Shown: positions 49,661 to 59,616, counted from the first letter of the stretch. The stretch is DNA of 64,000 nt from Chersky-840 sp963794615 (GCA_963794615.1 CAWCEP010000005.1:434001-498000), one strand, 5' to 3'. Notes: generated from the letters alone by a model not told the origin. Translations and numbers: made by a program.

Positions 49661-50811
49661 GATCGCGTCCCGCAGTGCGCGAGGAGGGATTCACGTTGGT
49701 GGAGACGCTGATCACGTGCCTGGTGGTCTCGATCGTGCTCGCCGCCGCGTTCCCGGTGCTGCCGGTGTTCTTCCGCGAGAGCAACATCGTCCAGAACACC
49801 TACCAGTCCGTCGACCAGCTGGTGCTGGCCTCGGAGGTGGCGACCCGGTACGTGCACGAGGCGGTGGCGAACTCGACGACGGGCAACCCCATCGCCACCG
49901 CCAACGCCAACAACACCATCTTCTACGCCAACACCGGGAACGCGACGGGCCCCGAGCAAGTGGTGATGCAGGTCGCCACCGCAGGATCGGCCCGCACGTT
50001 CCAAGTCAACCTGTACCCGGCGGGGTCCGGCAGCTGTCCCGGGATCAACGTCAACGGCACGGCGTGCACCTACAGCGGCTCCACGCAGTCGTTCCTGCTC
50101 ATCAACAACCTGACCAACGGGACGGGGGGGACCCCGGTGTTCACCTACACCCTCGACGGCGGCGAAGTGTGCGCCGGCCCCCCACCGGGCTCGCCCACCA
50201 CGACGCTGCACGCCCAGGCGTCGGCCGGAGCCACGTCACTGTCGGTGAACGCCTTGACGACGGCGGTGTCGAAGGGCGACACCATCTTCCTGGGGTCGGG
50301 CCCGACCGCCCAGACCGTGACCGCCACCGCCGGCGCGGCAGTCAGCGGGGGCGTGACGACGATCGCGGTGACGGCGGTCCCGGCCACCGCGGCCGTGAAC
50401 ACCAGCGTCTACGACAGCGCGACCACGAACGTGCCCAACACGATCCCGACGACCCTCAAGACCACGGCCTCGAGCGGGGCCACCTCCCTGAGCGTGCCGT
50501 CGCTGTCGAGCGCCATCGCCAGCGGTGACACGATCGTGGTGGGAACGGGCTCGTCGGCGCAGACCGTGACCGCCTCCTCCGCCGTCGCCGTCAACGCCGG
50601 CACTACGTCCATCCCCATCAGCCCCGCCCTCACCACCACGGCGGCGGCCAACACCGAGGTCTACGACAGCACGTGCTCGGTCCTCCAGGTGAGCGAGATC
50701 GAGGCTGTCGCCCTCAACCTGCAGGCGACGAAGAACCCCGGAGGCCAGCCCACCGGGTACCAGTCCCTGGCGTACTTCTTGTCGCCCAACTACAGCGCCT
50801 CGGTCGGATGA
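49657..50811 (+). CDS. Type IV pseudopilin-like protein with two repeat modules
   Basis: 384 residues. Prepilin signal with Gly11 then FTLVETLITCLVVSIVLAAA, Glu at mature position 5; a long helix and pilin-like domain follow (YQSVDQLVLASEVATRYVHE; PGINVNGTACTYSG). Two copies of the shared module occupy about residues 183-255 and 266-339 (GATSLSVNALTTAVSKGDTI; GATSLSVPSLSSAIASGDTI), each ending in VYDS. Start and stop overlap both neighbours by ATGA, so the three proteins are translated in step and probably assembled together as minor pilins. Confidence 0.78.
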   Translation: MRSRPAVREEGFTLVETLITCLVVSIVLAAAFPVLPVFFRESNIVQNTYQSVDQLVLASEVATRYVHEAVANSTTGNPIATANANNTIFYANTGNATGPEQVVMQVATAGSARTFQVNLYPAGSGSCPGINVNGTACTYSGSTQSFLLINNLTNGTGGTPVFTYTLDGGEVCAGPPPGSPTTTLHAQASAGATSLSVNALTTAVSKGDTIFLGSGPTAQTVTATAGAAVSGGVTTIAVTAVPATAAVNTSVYDSATTNVPNTIPTTLKTTASSGATSLSVPSLSSAIASGDTIVVGTGSSAQTVTASSAVAVNAGTTSIPISPALTTTAAANTEVYDSTCSVLQVSEIEAVALNLQATKNPGGQPTGYQSLAYFLSPNYSASVG

Positions 50812-52889
50812 CCGGGCCCGTCCGCATCGAGCGCAGGGCCCTCGGGGTGACCGGAGCGCGCCGCCTGCGCCGACGCGCCGGGCGAGGCGAGGGCGGCCAG
50901 ACCATGCCGCTCGTGCTCGGCATCATCCTCGTCCTGTCGCTGGGCACGGTGGTGCTCGTGCAGAACACCTTCCAGCAATTCCCGATCGTCTCCAAGGACG
51001 TGGTCCAGCACGAGGCGTACCGGGCCATGGAGTCGGGGCTCAACGAGTACCAGTATGCCGTGAACGCCAACGGTGACTTCGCGGCGTGCAGCGCCCGGTT
51101 CGTCTACGCCAACGGCACCTCGGCGGGCACGTCGTCGCTCACGTCGTCATCCTCGGTGTGCAGTGGCTTGAGCTTCGGGACGTGGATCTCGGTCCCCGGG
51201 AGCGGGGCCGCCAACGGGCCCCCCGGCTGGTTCCTCGTCGACAACCCCGTCATCAACGTGTCGAACGGCACGTTGAGCGTCCACATCGTCGGTGCCGCCG
51301 GCTTCAAGAACGACTACAATTACCAGAGCGCCATCGTGACCATGCAGCCGCTCAACGGCTTCCTGCTCAACGTGCTGTGGATCAACTACGACCAGATCGA
51401 CCCCAACGTCGTGTCCCAGTACGGCGGCGGGACGTGCGGCACCCCGTACTCGTACTTCTGGCCGTCAGGCTCATTGGGGAACAACTGCCAGAGCCTGGAC
51501 TTCATCACCGCAGACTCGCTGACCGGGAACCTGTTCGTGAACGACACCGTCTTCGTGTGCGGAAGCCCGACGTTCCTGAACGTGGAGACCGCCGACACCA
51601 ACGAGGCCTGGTACGAGGACGGCGGCGGTTGCTCGGGAGCTCCGAAGGGCGACACCACCCTCACCTCGGCGCTCTTGAACAACCACGCCTACACCACGCT
51701 GTCGGTGCAGAACCTCGGGCAGGCCGCGGCCAAGAACGACACCTTCACCATCGGGCTCGGATCGACGACCCAGACCGTGACGCTGTCGGCGGCCGCCGCC
51801 GCGGGGGCGACGTCGGTGTCGGTGAACAGCTTCACGACCACCGCCGCCTATCCGACCGGCACCCCGGTGAACGACAATGCCACCGGGACCTGGCAGAGCG
51901 GCGTCCCCGTCGAGAACGTCCCCACCGACAACAGTTCGCTTCAGACCGATGCCGCCAGCAACGGCTGTGTCTATCAGGGCCCCACCACCATCACCCTGAA
52001 CGGCTCCGCCAACACCATGACCGTGAACAGCCCGGGAACCCCGACGGGCAAGCCCACCGGAGCGCCGGGCACGTCGGTGTCGAACGACCCCCTCAACGAC
52101 GCCGCCAACACGACCAACGTGTGTGTGCCGTCATCGTGGCCGGGCACCGTGGCCGTGCCCGCCAACGGCGTGGTGTACGTGGAGGGCTGTCAGTCGTCCT
52201 ACATCACGACCTCGGGCGGTACCACCAAGTGCAACGGCCAGACCTACAACCCGCTTTCCTCGGCAGGAGAGACGGGAACGGGGGGGGACACCGTGGGTGA
52301 CGCCATCGTGCAGGGCACGGTGAACTCACCCATGACGATCGGTTCCGCCAACAACATCGTCATCGACGGCACGATCTGCTACGCCGATGACGTGTCGGGC
52401 GGCACCTGCACTGCCACGCCGGCGCCGCCGTCCACCGACGTCCTCGGTCTGGTGGCCGACAACTACGTCGAAATCAACCACCCCGTCGACAGCCGCGGCA
52501 ACAACGTGAGCAACTGCTCGTCCACGTTGGGGGCGGGTGCGGTGACCTGCGACCTGAACAACCCGTACGTCGATGCCGTGATTCTGGCCCTCAACCACTC
52601 GTTCCTCGTCAACAACTACAGCTCCGGGAATCCCCTCGGGACGCTCAACATGTACGGCACCATCGACCAGGACTGGCGCGGCCCGGTGGGGACGTTCAAC
52701 GGTGGCGGGATCGCGTCGGGATACGCCAAGAACTACCAGTACGACCCGCGCCTCGTGTACCTGTCACCGCCGTACTACCTGAACCCCGGTACGTCGCAGT
52801 GGGGCTTCGCGGCGTTCACCGTGTCGGCGGGAGCCTGCCAGCTCGCCACCGGGTCGCCCAACACCGCCGCCTGCACCGGGTACCCGTAG
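50808..52889 (+). CDS. PilX/Tad-like pilus-associated protein with one repeat module
   Basis: 693 residues. Positively charged leader, then GGQTMPLVLGIILVLSLGTV, a single membrane helix without the Glu5 of true pilins, as in PilX- or TadE/G-type N-termini; AYRAMESGLNEYQYAVNANG continues the helix, the PilX hallmark. The large exported part is beta-rich with several Cys pairs and Asn/Tyr/Trp-rich segments (IDQDWRGPVGTFNGGGIASG), reminiscent of adhesin tips. The shared module lies at about residues 293-361. Third gene of the operon, followed by a new promoter for fabZ. Confidence 0.72.
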   Translation: MTGPVRIERRALGVTGARRLRRRAGRGEGGQTMPLVLGIILVLSLGTVVLVQNTFQQFPIVSKDVVQHEAYRAMESGLNEYQYAVNANGDFAACSARFVYANGTSAGTSSLTSSSSVCSGLSFGTWISVPGSGAANGPPGWFLVDNPVINVSNGTLSVHIVGAAGFKNDYNYQSAIVTMQPLNGFLLNVLWINYDQIDPNVVSQYGGGTCGTPYSYFWPSGSLGNNCQSLDFITADSLTGNLFVNDTVFVCGSPTFLNVETADTNEAWYEDGGGCSGAPKGDTTLTSALLNNHAYTTLSVQNLGQAAAKNDTFTIGLGSTTQTVTLSAAAAAGATSVSVNSFTTTAAYPTGTPVNDNATGTWQSGVPVENVPTDNSSLQTDAASNGCVYQGPTTITLNGSANTMTVNSPGTPTGKPTGAPGTSVSNDPLNDAANTTNVCVPSSWPGTVAVPANGVVYVEGCQSSYITTSGGTTKCNGQTYNPLSSAGETGTGGDTVGDAIVQGTVNSPMTIGSANNIVIDGTICYADDVSGGTCTATPAPPSTDVLGLVADNYVEINHPVDSRGNNVSNCSSTLGAGAVTCDLNNPYVDAVILALNHSFLVNNYSSGNPLGTLNMYGTIDQDWRGPVGTFNGGGIASGYAKNYQYDPRLVYLSPPYYLNPGTSQWGFAAFTVSAGACQLATGSPNTAACTGYP

Positions 52890-52923
52890 GCCGGCTCCTT
52901 CCTCGATGCCGGCCCGGGGCCGG

Positions 52924-52929
52924 TAACCT
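52924..52929 (+). promoter_or_regulatory. Candidate -10 element TAACCT for fabZ
   Basis: TAACCT ends 8 bp before GTG 52938; no Shine-Dalgarno sequence. Confidence 0.55.
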
Positions 52930-52937
52930 CGGCGCCC

Positions 52938-53365
52938 GTGCCGCCCCCCGTGCGACCCGAGGACGTCCTCCCGCACCGGCCACCGTTCTTGTTCGTGGAC
53001 GAGGTCACCGAGCTCGACCCGGGGCAACGTGCCCGGGGACGCTGGCACCTGCGTGGTGACGAGGCCTTCTTCGCCGGGCACTTCCCGGGCCGCCCCACCC
53101 TTCCGGGGGTGTTGATGGTCGAGTCCCTCGCCCAATTGGGGGGATCGCCGTCCTCTCCGACGACCGGTTCGCGGGACGGCTTCCCCTCTTCGGCGGCATC
53201 GACAGAGCTCGGTTCCGCCGTCAGGTGTTCCCCGGCGACGTGCTCGACCTGGAGGTGACCCTGGGACGGCTCTCGGCCCGAGCCGGCACGGGCAGGGGAC
53301 GTGCCTCGGTGGGCGGCGAGCTGGCCTGCGAGGCCGACCTCCTCTTCGTCATCGTGGACGCCTGA
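52938..53365 (+). CDS. fabZ: 3-hydroxyacyl-ACP dehydratase FabZ-like, frame broken once
   Basis: Hotdog-fold dehydratase of fatty acid synthesis. The FabZ signature is clear: LPHRPPFLFVDEVTELDPGQ, FFAGHFPGRPTLPGVLMVES (catalytic His), then in another frame FGGIDRARFRRQVFPGDVLD. The shift is at the G-run 53139-53144; adding one G gives AQLGGIAVLSDDRFAG. This is the one break best explained by a missing base. About 142 residues, usual length. Many actinobacteria use a type I synthase, so the role may be in another acyl pathway. Confidence 0.85.
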
Positions 53366-53381
53366 GCCGCAAGGACCCGAC

Positions 53382-54158
53382 GTGCGCATCGCCACCTGGA
53401 ACGTGAACTCCCTCAATGCCCGCCTGGCTCGAGTCGAGGAGTGGATCGAGTACGCGCGCCCCGACGTGCTGTGCATGCAGGAGACCAAGGTCGCCGACGC
53501 CGCCTTCCCCACCATGGCGTTCTCGGCCCTCGGCTACGAGTCGGCATCGCACGGGGACGGGCGGTGGAACGGCGTGGCGGTGGTGAGCCGCGTGGGGCTC
53601 GACGACGTGGTCAGGGGGTTCGGCGGCGCCGCCGATGACCAGGGGGCGCGCCTGGTGGCGGCCACGTGCGGCGGTGTCCGGGTGCACAGCGTCTACGTGC
53701 CCAACGGCCGGGAGGTGGGGACCGAGCACTACGAGGCCAAGCTGGCCTGGTACGACGAGCTCCTCGCCTATCTCGGGCGCACGGCCGAGCCCACCGACAA
53801 GGTGGCGGTGTGCGGGGACTTCAACGTGGCGCCCGAGGACCGAGACGTCTGGGACCCGGCCGCGATGGTGGGGGCCACGCACGTGACCGCCCCCGAGCGC
53901 CAGCGCCTGCAGGCCCTCGAAGCCTGGGGCCTCGTCGACGCGTTCCGGCTGTGTTACCCCCAGGATCAGCTCTTCACGTGGTGGGACTACCGGGCCGGCA
54001 ACTTCCACAAGCACATGGGCCTGCGCATCGACCTCGTCATGGTGAGCCGCCCCCTCGCCGACTCGGTGACCTATGCCCTCGTCGACCGCAACGCCCGCAA
54101 AGGCAAGCAGCCCTCCGACCATGCACCGGTCCTCGTCGACATCGACACGGAGCCGTGA
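53382..54158 (+). CDS. xthA: Exodeoxyribonuclease III
   Basis: AP endonuclease and 3'-5' exonuclease of base-excision repair. Intact, 258 residues. EEP-fold motifs are RIATWNVNSLNARLARVEEW, CMQETKVADAAFP (metal Glu), VHSVYVPNGREVGTEHYEAK, VCGDFNVAPEDRDVWDPA (Asp/Asn), RIDLVMVSRPLAD and SDHAPVLVDI (catalytic Asp-His). GTG 53382 has AAGGA 6 bp upstream. Ends 6 bp before the convergent helicase gene. Confidence 0.95.
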   Translation: MRIATWNVNSLNARLARVEEWIEYARPDVLCMQETKVADAAFPTMAFSALGYESASHGDGRWNGVAVVSRVGLDDVVRGFGGAADDQGARLVAATCGGVRVHSVYVPNGREVGTEHYEAKLAWYDELLAYLGRTAEPTDKVAVCGDFNVAPEDRDVWDPAAMVGATHVTAPERQRLQALEAWGLVDAFRLCYPQDQLFTWWDYRAGNFHKHMGLRIDLVMVSRPLADSVTYALVDRNARKGKQPSDHAPVLVDIDTEP

Positions 54159-54164
54159 TCGAGT

Positions 54165-55959
54165 TCAGCTGGCCCGGTCGGTCGGCTCGGGCAGCATCGT
54201 CCGTAAGGACGCGATCCGCGACGAGAGCTGGCGGGCGTCGGGGGCCGGCGAACGGTCCCGGCTCGCTTCGGCGACTGCGGCCAGGAGGGGCGAGGGGTCA
54301 CACCGCCACGTTCGTTCCCCGACCCGGCGGATGCGCGCCCAGGAGCACCACAGCTCGTCCTCGGCCCGGGTGAGCGCGACATAGAGGAGCCGTCGCTCTT
54401 CGGCGACCGCCGGCGGTGTCGTCGCGTAGGCGATGGGCACCATGCCGTCCTCGAGCCCGACCACGGCCACGGCCGGCCATTCCAGTCCCTTGGCGCGATG
54501 GAACGTGGACAGCTCGACACCGTCGGGGGGGTCGAGCTCCATGGCGCCGTCCCCGCCCGCCACCACCCAGTCGAGGAAATCTCCCACCGTGGCGTCGGGG
54601 AATTCGAGGGCGTGCTCGTCGGCGAGCTGGGCGAGGGCTCGGGGTAGGCCTCCCTCGGCCGTGGCCCCGTCCCCGGACGCCGGGGACTCTTCGTCGCGTC
54701 GCGCCTGGCTGGTCAGGACGAGCTCGGCCAGCGCGCTGCGCAGGTGCCGGGTCTTCGGCGCCCGACGGAGCTCGGCCAGGGCGCGTCGGGCGTCCGTCGC
54801 CTCCTTGGCCCCCCCACCGAGGCGGTGGGGGATACCGGCGCGCTCGAGCGCCCTGGCGATGGGGTCCAGGCGCGGCATTGGTGCGGGCCAGCACGGCCAG
54901 ATGGGACCAGGGCCGTCCCGGTCGATGCGCACGCCGCAGCCACCGCGTCACCGCGGCGGCCTCGACGTCGTCGTCGTCGAACCCTTCGACCACGGGGCTG
55001 GGCCCGTCGGGGCGCGACGCCAGGCCGGGATCGGCACCGAGCACCGCCCGGGCCGCCTCGACCACCTGGGGGGTGGACCGGTGGTTGTCGTCGAGGCGCA
55101 GGACGGTGGTCCCCGGCATGAGCTCGGGGAGACGATCCAAGAGGGTGGGATCGGCGCCGTTCCACGCGTAGATGGCCTGTCGGGGGTCACCCACCACGAA
55201 GAGGTCGACCCCCTCTCCGAGCCACGCCTTGAGCAGGCGCCACTGGGCCGGGTTGACGTCTTGGAACTCGTCGACGAAGACGTGACGGATGCGCCACCGT
55301 TGGGCCGCGGCCGCGACGGCGTCGTCTTCGAGAAGCGTGGCGCCGCTCGTCACGAGATCGTCGAGGTCGAGCACGTTGCGTCGTCGCTTCTCGTCGACGT
55401 AGGCGGCAAAGAGCTCGGCGACGTCGTCGTGAGACAGGGCGGGCGTGTCGCGACCGGCGTGGCGCGCCGCCGCCGCGTAGTCCTCGGGGCGGAGCATGCT
55501 CACCTGGGCCCAGTGCAGCTCCGCCACCACGGCGACGATGTGCGCCGGCTTGTTGGAGTGCCGAGCGCCGACGACGCTGCGCACGAGGCGCGCCGGATCG
55601 TCGATCACCACCGGAGGCCGAATGGCCCGGTCCGCCCAGTGGCGGCGCAACTGCGCGAACGCCAGTGCATGGAAGGTCCCGGCCGATACCCCCCGAGGCA
55701 CCTCGAGCCGGCCGAGTCGCTCGCGCAGCTCGCGCGACGCCTTGCGGGTGAAGGTCACCACCAGGGTGTGCTCGGGTCGGGCCGACCCGTCGAGGATGCG
55801 TCGGGCCACCCGTCGGGCCAGGACCGTGGTCTTGCCCGACCCTGCCGCCGCCAGCACGCACAGCGGGGCGTCGGCCGCCATCACCGCCTGTCGTTGGGCG
55901 CCGGTCAGACCACGCAAAAGATCCGACGAGAGCGCGACGCTGGACGCGGAGGTGGGCAC
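54165..55959 (-). CDS. UvrD/Rep-type superfamily 1 DNA helicase, frame broken once
   Basis: 3'-5' DNA helicase of about 598 residues. Q motif GLTGAQRQAV, motif I LAAAGSGKTT (37-45), Ia VVTFTRKASRELRERL, II VDEFQDVNPAQWRLLK, III VVGDPRQAIYAWNGADPTLL, IV LRLDDNHRSTPQVVEAA, V LSTFHRAKGLEWPAVAVVGL and VI ERRLLYVALTRAEDELW. The frame changes near 54880 by one surplus base. GTG 55959 follows TACGGT by 7 bp. It is shorter than UvrD1/PcrA (about 720) and has no HRDC domain, so it resembles a reduced UvrD2. Confidence 0.9.
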
Positions 55960-55966
55960 CGAGGCG

Positions 55967-55972
55967 ACCGTA
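55967..55972 (-). promoter_or_regulatory. Candidate -10 element TACGGT for the helicase
   Basis: Minus-strand TACGGT ends 7 bp before GTG 55959; no Shine-Dalgarno sequence. Confidence 0.5.
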
Positions 55973-56032
55973 CCCGGGGGGTGTGCCGCCGCCGGGGATA
56001 GCGGGATGGGCCGGGGCCCGGAACGTCGGAGG

Positions 56033-56038
56033 TAGCCT
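56033..56038 (+). promoter_or_regulatory. Candidate -10 element TAGCCT
   Basis: TAGCCT ends 7 bp before GTG 56046, the start of the hydrolase-Mur ligase operon. It forms a divergent pair with the helicase promoter about 60 bp away. Confidence 0.55.
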
Positions 56039-56045
56039 CCCCGAG

Positions 56046-56813
56046 GTGTTGCGGTCGCTCGCCGGGGGGACGTTGTACGGCGAGACCTGGGGAGAGGGGT
56101 CCCCCGTGGTGGTCGCCCTCCACGGCTGGCGCCGCACCCATGCCGACTTCGCCGCCTCCCTCGGCCCCTCCGCACCGCCGGGGCCCCTGTCCACCGCGGC
56201 CCCCGACCTTCCGGGCTTCGGGGCGACCCCGGCACCACCTGACCCGTGGGGATCGGCGGCGTACGCCGAGGCGGTGGTACCCCTCCTGGAGGAGGCCGTG
56301 GGCCCGGGGCCGGGGCTCGTCGTCGTCGGGCACTCGCTGGGGGGCCGGATCGCGCTGCGACTGGCGGTCGCCCGCCCCGACCTCGTGAGCGCCCTCGTGC
56401 TGAGCGGAGCACCCCTCGTCCCCCGGGCCGGCGGGTCTCGCCGGCCGCCCGCGGCCTACCGGGCGGTGCGGGCCCTGCACCGTTTGCATGTGGTGAACGA
56501 GGCCCGGATGGAGCGGGCCCGCCGTCGCTACGGCTCGGCCGACTACCGCTCCGCCCAGGGGGTCATGCGCGACGTGCTCGTGCGCCTCGTCAACGAACGC
56601 TACGACGACGCCCTGTCCGCACTGGCGTGCCCCGTCGAGCTGGTGTGGGGTGACGACGACCCCGACGTGCCGGTCGAGGTCGCCCGCGCCCTGGTGCGCG
56701 CTGTCCCGCAGGCCCGTCTCACGCTGTGTCCCGGAGCTGGTCATCTCGTGCCGCTGAGCGCTCCCGCCGAGCTCCGGGCCGCGGTCGAACGAGCGCTCGC
56801 GCACCGCGCATGA
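56046..56813 (+). CDS. Alpha/beta hydrolase, first gene of a Mur ligase operon
   Basis: 255 residues from GTG 56046, set by the -10 element and the start of homology (LYGETWGEGSPVVVALHGWR). Nucleophile elbow VVVGHSLGGRIALRL, acid WGDDDPDVP, and His in CPGAGHLVPLSAPAEL complete the triad. The lid is short. Its stop overlaps the start of the next gene (ATGA), so it is co-translated with a membrane Mur ligase and lies upstream of Ddl; a peptidoglycan-precursor role is possible but unproven. Confidence 0.87.
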   Translation: MLRSLAGGTLYGETWGEGSPVVVALHGWRRTHADFAASLGPSAPPGPLSTAAPDLPGFGATPAPPDPWGSAAYAEAVVPLLEEAVGPGPGLVVVGHSLGGRIALRLAVARPDLVSALVLSGAPLVPRAGGSRRPPAAYRAVRALHRLHVVNEARMERARRRYGSADYRSAQGVMRDVLVRLVNERYDDALSALACPVELVWGDDDPDVPVEVARALVRAVPQARLTLCPGAGHLVPLSAPAELRAAVERALAHRA

Positions 56814-58351
56814 TCCTTCGTGGCGCCGTCGTGGCCGCATGCGTGGTGGCGATGGCGTTGGCCGGGCCGCGCTGGCTCCGGGTGGCACAACGCGAGCACT
56901 ATCTCGTCGACGCCACGTCGCGCTTCGCCCTTCGGTGGTGGACCTCGAGCCCGCAGAATCTGGCCGGCCTCGCCCTCGCCGTCGCCGGGCTGCTGCTCTC
57001 GTCGCGCTGGCCGGCGGGCGCGTTCGCCACCGCAGGCGTGGTCGCGCTGGGGCCGATCGGCCTGTCGTGGCGGGGACGCACCGCGCCCCTGGCGTGGACA
57101 CGGCGCCTGCGCACCTTGGCCGTGGTGTGGTCGGGCATCGAGATCGCGGCGGTGGCGGGTGGGACCGTCGCCGGCCAGGGGCCGGTGGCCGCCGCCGCCG
57201 CCACGCTGGCCGTGCCCGCCCTGGTCGACCTGGCGTGTGGGGTCACCACCCCCATCGAACGGTGGCTGGCCCGCTCCCACGTGGCGCGCGCCGCGGCGCG
57301 CCTGCGGCGGGTGGCCCCCACCGTCGTGGCCATCACCGGCTCGTTCGGAAAGACGAGCACCAAGGGATACATCGCCCACCTCGTCGGGGGCGCCCGGTCG
57401 GTGGTGGCCAGCCCCGCCAGCTTCAACAACCGGGCCGGGTTGGCCCGCGCCGTGAACGAGCACCTGGCCGACGGCACCGAGGTCTTCGTGGCCGAGATGG
57501 GTACCTACGGTCGGGGGGAGATCGCCGAACTCTGCTCGTGGATCCGTCCCGACGTGGCGGTGATCACCGCCGTCGGACCCGTGCACCTGGAGCGATTCCG
57601 GTCCGAGGACCGAGTGCTCGAGGCCAAGGCGGAGATCCTCGAGGACACGCCCTGCGCCGTGCTCGTGATCGACGACGACCGTCTGGCCGCGTTGGCCGAC
57701 ACGTGTGCCGTGCTCGGGACGCGGGTGTGGCGGGTATCGGCGCACGATTTGCGCGCCGATGTGTGCGTGGTCGAGGAACGAGGCGCGCTCACGGTGTCGG
57801 TCCGAGGGGTCGAGATGGCGCGCCACGTCGCTGTCGACGCCCGACCGGGCAACGTCGCCGCCGCCGTCGCCGTGGCCCTGGAGATCGGGGTCCCGGCCGA
57901 CGAGGTGGAGCGACGATTGCCGACGCTGCCCGGGGTTCCCCACCGCCTGGAGCAGACCGTCGGCGCCGGCGGTGTCGTCGTCCTCGACGACACCTACAAC
58001 GCCAACCCGGCCGGTGCGACCGCCGCCCTGGCGACGCTCCGACGACTGGGGACAGACGCCACGCGGCGCGTCGTGGTCACGCCGGGGATGGTCGAGCTCG
58101 GCCCCCGCCAGGCCGAGGAGAACGGGGGGTTCGCGGCCCGGGTGGCGGAGGTGGCCACCGACCTCGTGGTGGTGGGGCGGACGAACCGGCGCACCCTGCT
58201 GCGGGGCGTCCGACAGCTGTCGTCGGGCCGCGGTGCTCCCCGGGTCGTGGTGGTGCGCACCCGTCCCGAGGCGACGGCGTGGGTACGCGACCACCTCGAG
58301 CGCGGCGATGTCGTGCTGTACGAGAACGACCTCCCCGACCACTACCCTTGA
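56810..58351 (+). CDS. Membrane-anchored MurF-like Mur ligase
   Basis: 513 residues, intact. The first 150 carry four or five hydrophobic segments (LAGLALAVAGLLLSSRW; GPVAAAAATLAVPALVDLAC), unlike soluble MurF. The rest is a Mur ligase: ATP loop VVAITGSFGKTSTKGYI near 174-186, EMGTYGRGEIAELCSWIRPD, VITAVGPVHLERF, the hinge RPGNVAAAVAVALEIGV, and C-terminal DDTYNANPAGATAAL and PGMVELG. These are the MurF-type (D-Ala-D-Ala adding) signatures. Ddl follows 61 bp later. Membrane-fused MurF homologues occur in some actinobacteria; whether this is the main MurF or a specialised one cannot be told. Confidence 0.85.
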   Translation: MILRGAVVAACVVAMALAGPRWLRVAQREHYLVDATSRFALRWWTSSPQNLAGLALAVAGLLLSSRWPAGAFATAGVVALGPIGLSWRGRTAPLAWTRRLRTLAVVWSGIEIAAVAGGTVAGQGPVAAAAATLAVPALVDLACGVTTPIERWLARSHVARAAARLRRVAPTVVAITGSFGKTSTKGYIAHLVGGARSVVASPASFNNRAGLARAVNEHLADGTEVFVAEMGTYGRGEIAELCSWIRPDVAVITAVGPVHLERFRSEDRVLEAKAEILEDTPCAVLVIDDDRLAALADTCAVLGTRVWRVSAHDLRADVCVVEERGALTVSVRGVEMARHVAVDARPGNVAAAVAVALEIGVPADEVERRLPTLPGVPHRLEQTVGAGGVVVLDDTYNANPAGATAALATLRRLGTDATRRVVVTPGMVELGPRQAEENGGFAARVAEVATDLVVVGRTNRRTLLRGVRQLSSGRGAPRVVVVRTRPEATAWVRDHLERGDVVLYENDLPDHYP

Positions 58352-58412
58352 GCGGCCCCGGACCGCTTCTCCATGGCGCCGGATATGTCCGCCGAGCTCG
58401 GGAGTACCACCG

Positions 58413-59560
58413 TTGAACGTCACCACCGCCAAGGTCGCCGTCGTCTTCGGGGGACCGTCCCCGGAACACGATGTGAGCATCCTGACCGGCCTCCAGGCGG
58501 CCCGGGCGCTGGCCGAAGCGCGGCGTGACGTGATCGGGCTGTACTGGACCAAGACAGGGGAGTGGTTCCGCGTCGACGCGTCGCTCGAGGCCGCCGACTT
58601 CCTCGACGGCGTGCCGCCCGGGGCGCAGTCCTTGCAACTCGTCACCGGCGCCGAGGGGGCCGGCTTCGTGGCCGGCGCCGGGCGCCTCGGGCGCACCCGA
58701 CCCCTGCCGGTGGAGGTGGTGGTCAACTGTTGTCACGGCGGCCCGGGAGAGGACGGCACCCTGCAAGGTGCGCTCGATCTCGTCGGCGTCGCCTATACGG
58801 GCCCCGGCGTGGCGGGCGCCGCCCTGGGGATGGACAAGCTGGCGTTCGCGGGGGTCGCCCATGCGGCCGGACTGCCCGTCCTGCCCCGGGTGTTGCTGCA
58901 CAAAGACGGAGACGGGCCGGCGGCCGAGGGGCCCGGAGGGCTCGGGTTCGCGGGCCCCTACATCGTGAAGCCCCGATTCGGGGGTTCCTCGATCGGTGTC
59001 GACGTGGTCGCCGACGTCGACACGGCGCGAGCTCGGCTCGACGCCAATGCCCATCTGCGAGCCGGCGCCGTGGTCGAGCCGTACCGCGCCGACCTCTTCG
59101 ACCTCAACGTGGCTGCCCGCACTTGGCCCGAGCCCCAGCTGTCGGCCATCGAACGACCGTTGCGTTCGACGGCGGCGGCGGAGATCCTGGGCTACGCGGA
59201 CAAGTACGTGGGGGGGAAGGGATGGCGAGTGCGCCGCGCCAGCTCCCGGCCGAGCTCGCCCCGGCCCTCGTCGAGGTGTTGCGGGACGCGGCCTTCGCGG
59301 TGCTGGGGCTGGCCGGCGTCAGGGGCGTGGCCCGCATCGACTTCCTCTCCGACGGGGAGTCGCTGTTCGTGAACGAGGTCAACACCGTCCCGGGGTCACT
59401 GGCCCGCTACTTGTGGGTCGACCCCGTGGTCCCGTTCATCGACCTGCTCGACGGGCTCATCGCCGAGGCGCTCGGTCGTCCCCCGGCGCGCTACTCCACG
59501 GCCGGCGCGGACGGCACGGTGTTGCGCGGCGCCGGCGGGATCGCCAGCAAGCTGGCCTGA
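58413..59560 (+). CDS. ddl: D-alanine--D-alanine ligase, frame broken once
   Basis: ATP-grasp ligase making D-Ala-D-Ala. KVAVVFGGPSPEHDVSILTG at the N-terminus, CCHGGPGEDGTLQGALDLVG, GMDKLAFAGVAHAAGLPVLP, YIVKPRFGGSSIGVDVV, and VARIDFLSDGESLFVNEVNT with metal Glu/Asn, then PGSLARYLW. TTG 58413 is the start, with GGGAG 8 bp upstream; no nearer ATG fits. Two surplus G in the seven-base run 59210-59216 restore YVGEGMASAPRQLPAEL. The family is sure; a D-Ala-D-X variant is not excluded. Confidence 0.88.
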
Positions 59561-59616
59561 CCCCGGGCCGCCCCCGGGCCGGTGCGCACATGCCCCTGGC
59601 CCCGAGGAGGCGGGGA

